This document shows, piece by piece, positions 8,781 to 16,860 of a stretch of 64,000 nucleotides of DNA. Source of the stretch: JACPDH01 sp041671505 (lineage in GTDB: Bacteria > Acidobacteriota > Thermoanaerobaculia > Gp7-AA8); the NCBI GenBank assembly GCA_041671505.1, contig JBAZBK010000005.1:186001-250000 (forward strand), read 5' to 3'. A model generated the notes under the pieces. It saw only the letters and a program-made list of their open reading frames with translations, was not told where the DNA came from and did not search any database. Each line of letters begins with the position of its first letter. Position 1 is the stretch's first letter. The translations under genes and the position numbers were made by a program.

Positions 8781-9551
8781 ATGCGCAAGACGATCGTCCT
8801 CGCCCTGCTGTTGCTCGCGACGGCATTTTCGCTCCACGCCGAGGTGAAGAAGCCGGGCGTTGCAACCAGCGTGATCCATTTCTCGAAGAACGATCCGGGT
8901 CCGCAGGGAATCCTCGCGATGACCGAGAGCACCGCGAAAGGGCGCCCCGCGCTGATCCTGGTACAGGAGTGGTGGGGTCTCAACGACTGGATCAAGCAGA
9001 ATGCCGAGCGCTACGCCTCGATGGGATATGTCGTCGTGGCGCCCGACCTCTACCGCGGGAAGATCGCCGCCGACGCCGACGAGGCTCACCAGCTCATGCG
9101 GGGAATGCCCGAGGACCGCGCGATGGCCGACCTCCAGGGTGCGTTCGAATACCTCGCATCGAGGCCCGACGTCGATCCGAAGCGGATCGGAGTCGTCGGC
9201 TGGTGCATGGGCGGAGGCTACGCGCTCGCGTTAGGCATCGCCGAGCCGCGGCTCGCCGCCGTCGTGATCAATTACGGCCGGCTCGTCACCGATCCCGCCA
9301 CCATCGCGAAGATCAAACCGGCGGTGCAGGGCAACTTCGGCGCGACCGACAAGGGAATTCCCGTTGACGACGTAAAGGCCTTCGAGAAGGCGCTCAAGAC
9401 AACCAACGGCTCCGTCGATTTCATGATCTTCGACGGCGCTGGCCACGGCTTCATGAACCCGAACAACAAGACCGGATACGCCGCGGCCGCCGCCGATACG
9501 GCGTGGAAGCGTATGGACGCATTCCTCGCGAAAAACCTCGGCAAGCTGTAG
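8781..9551 (+). CDS. Secreted dienelactone hydrolase family protein
   Basis: The 256-aa alpha/beta hydrolase starts at ATG 8781 behind AAAGGAGA; a signal peptide (residues 1-20, cleavage near SLHA) suggests export. The dienelactone hydrolase triad is visible: nucleophile Cys142 in GWCMGGGYAL, Asp190 in GATDKGIP and His222 in GAGHGFMNP. An early EWWGLNDWIK stretch is also typical of the family. Classical members hydrolyse dienelactones in chloroaromatic breakdown. An exported copy outside any aromatic-degradation cluster more likely acts on another ester or lactone. Confidence 0.88.
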   Translation: MRKTIVLALLLLATAFSLHAEVKKPGVATSVIHFSKNDPGPQGILAMTESTAKGRPALILVQEWWGLNDWIKQNAERYASMGYVVVAPDLYRGKIAADADEAHQLMRGMPEDRAMADLQGAFEYLASRPDVDPKRIGVVGWCMGGGYALALGIAEPRLAAVVINYGRLVTDPATIAKIKPAVQGNFGATDKGIPVDDVKAFEKALKTTNGSVDFMIFDGAGHGFMNPNNKTGYAAAAADTAWKRMDAFLAKNLGKL

Positions 9552-9577
9552 CCGGGGAGAGGAGTCCGAGATACGAG

Positions 9578-9611
9578 GCGACGCGGCGAGAGGCGACCCT
9601 CGCCGCGTCGC
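9578..9611 (+). terminator. Terminator-like hairpin
   Basis: GCGACGCGGCGAG (9578-9590) pairs perfectly with bases 9599-9611, 27 bases after the hydrolase stop. There is no U-tract. The spacer to 9802 also holds a fragment of the hairpin family seen at 22664 (TTGTCATCCCGACGA near 9640) and one heptad arm at 9757-9795. Confidence 0.5.
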
Positions 9612-9756
9612 TCGAGCCAGTGCAAACAAGAGAGAGGATTGTCATCCCGACGACTCCCTCGGGCGTCGCAACTTGGACGGTGCGTGAGAGCGCGGCTCGA
9701 TATGCCCGCTTCCGCTGCGCCGATCGCCTGTCGCAGCGCGGCGCTACCCGCCGCAC

Positions 9757-9795
9757 CGCCTGCTTTGACCTATGACCTTTGACCTCGAACCTGCC
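9757..9795 (-). repeat. Single heptad arm of the GGTCAAA family
   Basis: Read on the minus strand, GGTCAAA and GGTCATA heptads run towards GCAGGC and lie about 10 bases past the stop of the cytochrome gene at 9803. No matching inverted arm was found nearby, unlike most other copies in this window. Confidence 0.6.
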
Positions 9796-9802
9796 TCCCC
9801 GC

Positions 9803-10321
9803 CTACTTCAGCGACTTGATGAACGCGATCATGTCGCGGACGTCACTCTCGCTGAGCTTCGTCTCGGGGTGCGCCTCCTCCGAGATCGTTCCGCGCCCCG
9901 CCTTCATGATCTGGGCGAGATCGGACGAGGTCAGTGCGCGGACGTTCGCCGAGCGGAAGTCGAGCAGACCGTACTTTTTCGCCATCGCCGTGTCCGCGCG
10001 CGCCTCCATGCCGTGGCACGACGCGCACTTCGCAGCGTAGATCGCAGCGCCGTTCGACGCAGATCCCGCGGCCGGTGGCTTTCCGAGCGGGTCGATGACC
10101 GGGACTGGTGGCGCGGGTGCAGTCGTTGTCGGCGGCGCCCAGAGACTCGCTCCGGTCGTGGTCGCGGTGACGGACTCCGAAGCTTCGGCCGCGACAGGCG
10201 CAGCAGCGGGAGTTCCCGTCGTGCGTGAGGCATCCGGCGAGGAGACGCTCGCCTCCCTCGCGCAGTTTGCCGCGATCAGCACGACCAACGCCGACGTTAC
10301 GACACGCGCCTTGACCCGCAT
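9803..10321 (-). CDS. Exported mono-haem c-type cytochrome
   Basis: The 172-aa product has an N-terminal export signal (residues 1-20) with a Cys at about 20 in LIAANCAR. This could be a lipoprotein anchor, though Asn at -1 is not canonical. A long Ala/Pro/Thr-rich linker (about 25-85) precedes a class I cytochrome c domain with haem motif CASCH and a likely axial Met in one of the later segments. The end, SDVRDMIAFIKSLK, is the usual C-terminal helix. It probably carries electrons in the periplasm while tethered to a membrane. It is divergent from the ABC transporter genes and has no redox partner next to it. Confidence 0.82.
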   Translation of the reverse strand: MRVKARVVTSALVVLIAANCAREASVSSPDASRTTGTPAAAPVAAEASESVTATTTGASLWAPPTTTAPAPPVPVIDPLGKPPAAGSASNGAAIYAAKCASCHGMEARADTAMAKKYGLLDFRSANVRALTSSDLAQIMKAGRGTISEEAHPETKLSESDVRDMIAFIKSLK

Positions 10322-10474
10322 CGATCACCTCCCCGCGCCGAGGGGCGCAGCTGCACGATTCGTCTCTCGTGGTGCATGACGATTCTACGTGAGCCGGGTG
10401 CGCTCCGTGGAGCTTCATCGTCCCGGCGCGGTGCCCGCCTGATCGCGTCGTGTTAGCCTAGAGCCCTTCCGACG

Positions 10475-11239
10475 ATGAACGGCGTGTCCCCGGCACTCGA
10501 GTTCGACGCTGTCTCAAAGCGCTTCGGCGAGACCGTCGCGGTGAACGACGTGTCACTGCTCGTGCCGCGCGGTTCCCTCGTCGGCCTCCTCGGCCGCAAT
10601 GGCGCCGGCAAGACGACGTCGATCAACCTCGCGACGGGACTTCTGAGGCCAACCGCGGGCAGCGTCCGGGTACTCGGGCTCGACGTGGAGGCGAACGCGA
10701 TCGAAGTGAAACGCCGCATCGGCGTCATGCCGCAGGACGACAGCCTGCTCGAGTACCTCACCGGCTCGCAGTTCCTCCGCTTCGTCGGCGGTGTACACCG
10801 GTTGCCGAAGGAGACCGTCGAGAAGCGCAGCCGCGAGATCTTCGAGACTCTCGACCTCGACCCGCCGAAGGGAACTCTGATCCGCGACTTCAGCTACGGC
10901 ATGAAGAAGAAGCTCGCGTTAGGCGCGGCGCTGATACACGGACCGGAGCTCCTCTTCCTCGACGAGCCGTTCGAGGGGATCGACCCGGTCACCGCGGTCA
11001 CGATCCGCGCGATCCTCTCCAGCCTGCAGTCGAAGGGGGTGACGATCGTGATGAGCTCGCACGTGCTCGAGATCGTCGAGCGGCTCTGCGGGACGATCGC
11101 GATCATCGACAAGGGACGCCTTCTCGCATTCGGCAGCCTCGACGACCTGCGTGCGCGGCACGGCGACTTCGGAAACCTGGAGGAGCTCTTCCTCAGCCTC
11201 ATGGGAGGGGCAAAACCGGGAGAGCTCTCGTGGCTCTGA
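10475..11239 (+). CDS. ABC transporter ATP-binding protein
   Basis: The 254-aa ATPase has the Walker A motif GRNGAGKTTS, a Q-loop (MPQDD), signature FSYGMKKKLALG and Walker B LLFLDEP. A D-loop/H-loop follows at MSSHVLE. It resembles the CcmA/NatA-like export or ABC-2 group. No ribosome binding site is obvious before ATG 10475. The stop overlaps the permease start by 10 bases, so the two are translationally coupled and form one transporter. The cargo cannot be predicted. Confidence 0.9.
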   Translation: MNGVSPALEFDAVSKRFGETVAVNDVSLLVPRGSLVGLLGRNGAGKTTSINLATGLLRPTAGSVRVLGLDVEANAIEVKRRIGVMPQDDSLLEYLTGSQFLRFVGGVHRLPKETVEKRSREIFETLDLDPPKGTLIRDFSYGMKKKLALGAALIHGPELLFLDEPFEGIDPVTAVTIRAILSSLQSKGVTIVMSSHVLEIVERLCGTIAIIDKGRLLAFGSLDDLRARHGDFGNLEELFLSLMGGAKPGELSWL

Positions 11240-12825
11240 GCGTGCCGGCAGCGCTCGTCAGCGCGCAGTATCGCGCCTCCTGGAACAGGATTCTCCGGAC
11301 CGCGGGCGTCGGTGGCGAGGTCGCGACCTGGATCACCCTTGGGCTCGTGGTGGTCGTGCTCTTCTTCCCCGGCCTCGTCCTGACTCGCATCGGGCTCGAT
11401 CTCGGTGCGGAGCTCGCGACCTCCGGTGACACCGGAGTTCTCGACAGCTGGAACGGCCTGATCGCCGTGTTTACCCTCGGCTTTGCGATTCTCGGCGGCT
11501 TCCGCTCGCGCCCATCGTTTCCTTCATCGCGTTTCGGACGCTACCCTCTTCGCTCCGTCGATCTTCTCATCGCCGAGCTCCCCGCCGGGCTCTTCGAGGT
11601 CTTCCCTCTCCTCGCGACGGGAGGGCTCGCCGCCATGAACCTCGGCCTTGCGGTCCGCATGCCGCGGCAGGCACCGATCATCGCCCTCCTCGCACTCCTC
11701 TCGATCGCGACGATGCTCGGCACGATGTTCATCGCGTCTGCCTTCTACGCGCTGGTCGCGCGAAGCCGGCTTGTACTCGCGGGTCTGATCGCGGCTTCGG
11801 CGATTGCGGCGTTCGCCGGCGGCCTCCGGGGAGTGCAAACGGCGGTGAAGGAGTGGCTCCCCGCGCTCGTCGACGATCTACCGATCGCGCGCGGCTACGA
11901 AGGGCTCGTCCTGCTCCGCGCGGGTGACGTGCTCACCGGCGCGAAGTGGATCGCCGTCGCAACTCTGTCGACGGCGCTGCTGCTCGCGATCGCCGCGACA
12001 CTGCAGCGCATGCGGCTCGCCGCCGAGCTCGAGCCCGACACGCCGTCGCGCCGCCTTACCGCCTCGATCCCGATCGACGGCGGATCCCGCTCGATGTCGA
12101 CGCTCTTCCTCATTCAACTTCTGTCGAGTCGTGCCGTCCTCGCCCTCATCCTCATACCGCTCCTCTACAGTGTTCCGATCGCGGTCACCGCCTCGATGGG
12201 CCGCGCCGCGCTCGCCGAAGGGACGATCCTTCCGCCGCCGATCCTCATGTTCGTGGGAGTGGCGGAGAAGGCGCCGCTCTTTGCCATCTTTCCGCTCATC
12301 GCAATCGCGCTGAACGCGCAGATCTGGATGAACCAGTTCGGATGGGACCGGAAGAGCTTTCGCACATTCCTCCTCCTTCCACTCGAGCCTCGCGAGATTC
12401 TGACGGGCAGGCTGCGCGGCCTGCTGCTCTTCACGTCGATCCAGACTCTGCTCGCGGTGTCGCCGCTCCTCGCGGTCCGGATGCCGGGACTTCGCGAGAT
12501 CGTCGCCGCCGTCGCTGCAGGCGGCGTAGCTCTGATCGTCACGACCGGCGTCGGCCACGTCTTGTCGATCCTCCACCCGCGCGCGGTCGACGACGACGCA
12601 AGTGCACACATTCCGTTGCACCTGTCGTGGATCTCACCCATCACGCTGCTCGGCACCGTCGCCGAGCTCGCGGGCGTCTGGTTCATGGCGGAGTCGGTCT
12701 GGAAGGGAACCGGTGTCGTCGCGCTAGTGCTGTCGCTGGCTGCCGCAATTTCGGGATACCGGTTGCTCCTTCCCCGGTTCAGCGCCTTGCTGCTTCGGGA
12801 GCGGGAGCGGCTTCTGTCGATGTGA
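11230..12825 (+). CDS. ABC transporter permease
   Basis: The 531-aa protein starts at GTG 11230 inside the end of the ATPase gene. About ten to twelve hydrophobic helices are visible, in two similar halves: first about residues 30-250, second about 295-525, separated by a hydrophilic stretch near 265-290. A single long permease may therefore supply both membrane halves. It matches the layout of large ABC-2-type export permeases, but no family motif fixes the substrate. Confidence 0.8.
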   Translation: MALSVPAALVSAQYRASWNRILRTAGVGGEVATWITLGLVVVVLFFPGLVLTRIGLDLGAELATSGDTGVLDSWNGLIAVFTLGFAILGGFRSRPSFPSSRFGRYPLRSVDLLIAELPAGLFEVFPLLATGGLAAMNLGLAVRMPRQAPIIALLALLSIATMLGTMFIASAFYALVARSRLVLAGLIAASAIAAFAGGLRGVQTAVKEWLPALVDDLPIARGYEGLVLLRAGDVLTGAKWIAVATLSTALLLAIAATLQRMRLAAELEPDTPSRRLTASIPIDGGSRSMSTLFLIQLLSSRAVLALILIPLLYSVPIAVTASMGRAALAEGTILPPPILMFVGVAEKAPLFAIFPLIAIALNAQIWMNQFGWDRKSFRTFLLLPLEPREILTGRLRGLLLFTSIQTLLAVSPLLAVRMPGLREIVAAVAAGGVALIVTTGVGHVLSILHPRAVDDDASAHIPLHLSWISPITLLGTVAELAGVWFMAESVWKGTGVVALVLSLAAAISGYRLLLPRFSALLLRERERLLSM

Positions 12826-12826
12826 C

Positions 12827-12881
12827 TAGTGGCAACGGCTTCCGGCCGCTCACGCGGAGGCCAGAGGCCTCCGCCACTAGG
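12827..12881. repeat. Nested inverted repeat after the permease
   Basis: CTAGTGGC near 12828 pairs with GCCACTAG ending near 12881, and inside lies the stem GGAGGCC-AGA-GGCCTCC. It starts 2 bases after the permease stop. It resembles the hairpin cores found elsewhere in this window but has no heptad arms. Confidence 0.6.
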
Positions 12882-12976
12882 CAAGCACGCACCCGCCTCG
12901 ATTTAGTATCCTTACGTCACGTGTCCCGTCCGCATCGACACCGGGCGGGTACGACGATCCAGAAAGGTCAAACTCC

Positions 12977-15900
12977 ATGGCGCCAACACCCTACGGGACG
13001 AACATCGCCTTCATCGAAGAGCTGTACGAAAAGTACAGGATCGACCCTGCTTCGGTCGGCGAGAGCTGGCGTGAATTCTTCGCCGACTATGCGCCGTCCG
13101 ACGACGACGCGGCCCCGCCAATTCAGGCCTCCGTGCCCGCACAGGCACCGCCCCCCGTCGTCCCGGTCGCCTCCGCGATGACCTCGGCGCAGCCGAAGGG
13201 CGCCCCGTCGCCCGCGCCGTCGGTTCCCGCCGAGCAGATCGTCCCGCTGCGTGGCGCCGCGTCGAAGATCGTCGCGAACATGGAGGCGTCACTCGAGCTT
13301 CCGACCGCGACGACTATCCGCACGATTCCAGTCAAGGCGCTGGAGGAGAACCGCCGGATCATCAACAACCACCTCGCCCTCATCGGGCAGAACAAGGCGT
13401 CGTTCACGCACGTCATCGCGTGGGCGCTGATTCGCGCGCTCAAGGAGATGCCGCGGCTGAACGCCTGTTACGCGGAGATCGACGGGCAGCCGGCGCGAAT
13501 CGACCAGCCCGACATCAACTTCGGCCTCGCGATCGACCTCGAGAAGAAGGATGGCAGCCGCTCGCTCGTCGTCCCTAACATCAAGAAGGCGAACACCCTC
13601 GACTTCTCGCAGTTCCTCAAGGCCTACAACGACCTGATCAAGCGCGCACGCGCCAATCAGCTCGTGATCCCCGACTTCGAGGGAACGACCGTCTCGCTCA
13701 CGAACCCCGGCACGATCGGCACGATCGCGTCGATCCCTCGACTGATGCGCACGCAGGGCTGCATCATCGCCACCGGGCAGATCGACGTGCCGGCCGAATA
13801 CTCCGCCACCGACCCCCAGGTGCTCGCCGAGCTCGGCATCTCGAAGGTCATGACGATCACGAGCACCTACGACCATCGCATCATCCAGGGAGCCGAGTCG
13901 GGCGCCTTCCTCGCCCGCGTCCACAACCTTCTCCTCGGTGCCGACAACTTCTACGACGACCTCTTCCGCGACCTGCGGATCCCCTACGAGCCGATGCGCT
14001 GGTCGCGCGACCGCAAGCGTTCTCTCGAGGGTGGCCGCCGCTCCGACGAGGACATGTCGCGCGAGGCGGGCGTCCTTTCGATGATCAACGCGTACCGCGT
14101 CCGCGGTCACCTGCTCGCCGATCTCGACCCGCTCGAGTACAAGGTGGGGCAGCACGCAGAGCTCAACCCCGCCTACTACGGCCTTACCATCTGGGACCTC
14201 GACCGCGACTTCGTCGCGGGCGGCCTCTGCGGCCGCATGAGCGCGTCGCTCCGCGAAGTCCTCGACACGCTCCGCGAGACCTACTGCGGCAAGCTCGCTC
14301 CCGAGTTCATGTTCATCCAGGACCCGGTGCAGAAGCGCTGGCTCCAGGACCGCATGGAGCCGACGCGCAACAACGCGCCGATCGAAGGGGCGACCAAGCG
14401 CCGCATCCTCAAGAAGCTCAACGACTCCGAGGTCTTCGAGAAGTTTCTCCACACGAAGTACGTCGGCCACAAGCGCTTCTCGCTCGAAGGCGCCGAGACG
14501 CTCGTCCCGATGCTCGACCACGGCCTAACACTGGCAGCGCTCGATGGCGTCGAGGAAGTCGTCATCGGAATGGCCCATCGCGGCCGCCTCAACGTGCTCG
14601 CCACGATCATGGGCAAGGAGTACGAGAAGATCTTCTCCGAGTTCGAAGGCGACATCGACGAGAACACCGCGCAGGGCTCCGGCGACGTGAAGTACCACCT
14701 CGGCGCGACCGGCACTCACGTCGCTCCCGACGGACGCACGGTGAAGCTCACACTCGCGTCGAATCCAAGCCATCTCGAGGCAGTCGACCCGGTCGTCGAG
14801 GGGATGGCGCGCGCGAAGCAGAAGCTGGGCCGCGACACCCAGCAGAGGCGCGTCGTGCCGGTGCTGATCCACGGCGACGCGGCCTTCGCGGGACAGGGGG
14901 TCGTCGCCGAGACGCTCTCGATGTCGCAGCTCAAGGGCTACACCTCCGGCGGCACGATCCACCTCGTCATCAACAACCAGATCGGCTTTACGACGGGCCC
15001 CGAGTCGGCGCGTTCCTCGGTCTACTCGACCGACATCGCGAAGATGATCATGGCGCCGATCTTCCACGTGAACGGCGACGACCCCGAGGCGTGCGTCCGC
15101 GCAATCAGTCTCGCCTTCGCCTTCCGGCAGCGGTTCCAGAAGGATGTCGTCATCGACATGGTCTGCTACCGCCGCCACGGCCACAACGAGGGGGACGACC
15201 CGTCGCTCACGCAGCCGAAGATGTACAAGCTGATCAAGGACCACCGCTCGGTGCGGAAGCTCTACACCGAGGCGCTGCTTCGGAAGGGAGATCTGCAGCC
15301 CGACGAAGCCGAGCAGTGGCTCGACGCGTTCCGATCGCAGCTGCAGGAGGCCTTCGATCGCATGCAGCAGGCCTCGGATGCGGCGTCTCCGGCTAAGCCG
15401 AAACACGATGCGCTCTGGACCGACGAGGACGTCACCGGACACCAGGACGTTCTCTCGCCCGACACCGGCATCTCGTACGAAACCATCGCGGCGGTGGGAC
15501 GCGCAAGCACCACGCCGCCGCAGGGCTTCAACGTGCATCCGAAGCTGAAGGGAATCCTCGAGAAGCGCGCGCGGATGGTGGAAGGGACGGAGAAGATCGA
15601 CTGGGCGCTCGGCGAGGCGATGGCCTTCGGCTCGATTCTCCAGGATGGCCATTGCGTGCGCCTCAGCGGGCAGGACGTCGGGCGCGGCACCTTCTCGCAC
15701 CGGCACGCGGTGCTTCATGACTACTCGACGGGCGAGCCTTACATCCCGCTCAACATGCTTGCGAAGAACATTCCGGTGACGGAACCGGAACGCGGATCCG
15801 ACGGACGGCGCGTTCTCTCGCCCGACCAGGCGCCCGTCTATTTCTCCGTCTACGACTCTCTGCTGTCGGAATACGGCGTGCTCGGCTTCGAGTACGGCTA

Positions 15901-16714
15901 TTCGGTCTCCGATCCCTCTACTCTGGTGATCTGGGAAGCGCAGTTCGGCGACTTCATGAACGGCGCGCAGATCATCATCGACCAGTTCCTCTCGAGCGCC
16001 GAGGAGAAGTGGGCGCAGCATTCGGGGCTCGTGATGCTGCTTCCACACGGCTTCGAAGGGCAGGGCCCGGAACATTCGAGCGCCCGGCTCGAGCGTTTCC
16101 TGACGCTCTGCGCCGAGGGGAACATGCAGGTGATGAACGTGACGACGCCGGCGCAGTACTTCCATGCGCTGCGCCGGCAGATGAAGCACGACCCCCGCAA
16201 GCCGCTCGTGATCATGACGCCGAAGTCGCTGCTGAGGCATCCCGCAGCGGTGTCAAGCATCGAGGAGCTGAGCCGCGGTCGATTCGAGCCTGTGCTCGAC
16301 GATCCGTACTTCGAGGAAGCATCGACGCGCGGCGCCGTGCAGCGCATCGTGCTCGTCTCCGGCAAGCTCTACTACGACCTGAAGGCCGCGCGAGACGCGA
16401 AGGGAGACGACCGTATCGCGATCGTCCGTCTCGAGCAGTTCTACCCGTTCCCCCGCCGTGCCCTTCAGAATGTCTTCGGTTCCTACCCCGGAGCGCGCGA
16501 GATCTTCTGGGTGCAGGAAGAGCCGCGAAACATGGGAGGCTGGAACTTCATCCAGCACCGGATCGAGCCGCTCCTCGGCGGGCGCAAGCTCCTCTACTTC
16601 GGCCGCCCGATCGCCGCGTCACCCGCGACGGGCCACCATGCGCGCCACGAGCAGCAGCACGAGGCGCTGATCGAGAATGCGCTGGGACTGAGGGAGACGC
16701 CGGTCGAGGTCTAG
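12977..16714 (+). CDS. kgd: Fused 2-oxoglutarate dehydrogenase: E2 succinyltransferase domain plus E1
   Basis: The 1245-aa enzyme starts at ATG 12977. The first 40 residues are the E1 leader (FIEELYEKYRIDP, SWREFFADY). An Ala/Pro linker follows (about 45-90), then an E2 acyltransferase domain (about 95-325) with DHRIIQGAESG at about 299. The rest is the thiamine-diphosphate E1 part, with VIGMAHRGRLNVL, HGDAAFAGQGVV (about 633) and NNQIGFTTGP. This is the actinobacterial Kgd/OdhA layout: it lacks a lipoyl domain and so needs another protein's lipoyl group. The reaction is 2-oxoglutarate to succinyl-CoA in the TCA cycle; some Kgd proteins also act as a decarboxylase. It is monocistronic, with a heptad arm and terminator right after it. 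Confidence 0.93.
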   Translation: MAPTPYGTNIAFIEELYEKYRIDPASVGESWREFFADYAPSDDDAAPPIQASVPAQAPPPVVPVASAMTSAQPKGAPSPAPSVPAEQIVPLRGAASKIVANMEASLELPTATTIRTIPVKALEENRRIINNHLALIGQNKASFTHVIAWALIRALKEMPRLNACYAEIDGQPARIDQPDINFGLAIDLEKKDGSRSLVVPNIKKANTLDFSQFLKAYNDLIKRARANQLVIPDFEGTTVSLTNPGTIGTIASIPRLMRTQGCIIATGQIDVPAEYSATDPQVLAELGISKVMTITSTYDHRIIQGAESGAFLARVHNLLLGADNFYDDLFRDLRIPYEPMRWSRDRKRSLEGGRRSDEDMSREAGVLSMINAYRVRGHLLADLDPLEYKVGQHAELNPAYYGLTIWDLDRDFVAGGLCGRMSASLREVLDTLRETYCGKLAPEFMFIQDPVQKRWLQDRMEPTRNNAPIEGATKRRILKKLNDSEVFEKFLHTKYVGHKRFSLEGAETLVPMLDHGLTLAALDGVEEVVIGMAHRGRLNVLATIMGKEYEKIFSEFEGDIDENTAQGSGDVKYHLGATGTHVAPDGRTVKLTLASNPSHLEAVDPVVEGMARAKQKLGRDTQQRRVVPVLIHGDAAFAGQGVVAETLSMSQLKGYTSGGTIHLVINNQIGFTTGPESARSSVYSTDIAKMIMAPIFHVNGDDPEACVRAISLAFAFRQRFQKDVVIDMVCYRRHGHNEGDDPSLTQPKMYKLIKDHRSVRKLYTEALLRKGDLQPDEAEQWLDAFRSQLQEAFDRMQQASDAASPAKPKHDALWTDEDVTGHQDVLSPDTGISYETIAAVGRASTTPPQGFNVHPKLKGILEKRARMVEGTEKIDWALGEAMAFGSILQDGHCVRLSGQDVGRGTFSHRHAVLHDYSTGEPYIPLNMLAKNIPVTEPERGSDGRRVLSPDQAPVYFSVYDSLLSEYGVLGFEYGYSVSDPSTLVIWEAQFGDFMNGAQIIIDQFLSSAEEKWAQHSGLVMLLPHGFEGQGPEHSSARLERFLTLCAEGNMQVMNVTTPAQYFHALRRQMKHDPRKPLVIMTPKSLLRHPAAVSSIEELSRGRFEPVLDDPYFEEASTRGAVQRIVLVSGKLYYDLKAARDAKGDDRIAIVRLEQFYPFPRRALQNVFGSYPGAREIFWVQEEPRNMGGWNFIQHRIEPLLGGRKLLYFGRPIAASPATGHHARHEQQHEALIENALGLRETPVEV

Positions 16715-16720
16715 CGACTC

Positions 16721-16860
16721 GAATTGAGACTTGAGAATTGAGAGATGGCCCGGGGGCAACCTCGGGCTTTTTCTTTCAGTTGAGACCCGCGCGTCCAGAT
16801 CACCGCGCGAAGGACCGGAGCCCGCGCATCCGCCATTTCTCAATTCTCAATTCTCAATTC
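16721..16860. repeat. Heptad inverted-repeat element, TTGAGAA family
   Basis: The left arm (16721-16746, GAATTGA heptads) begins 7 bases after the kgd stop. The right arm (16835-16860) is its inverse. The two face each other between convergent genes. The kinase stop codon (16847-16849) and its last six codons lie within the right arm, so the kinase C-terminus RIEN is repeat-encoded. Confidence 0.8.
16748..16775 (+). terminator. Intrinsic terminator of kgd
   Basis: GCCCGGGG pairs with CCTCGGGC around a short loop (one mismatch) and is followed by TTTTTCTTT. The stem abuts the heptad arm. Confidence 0.85.
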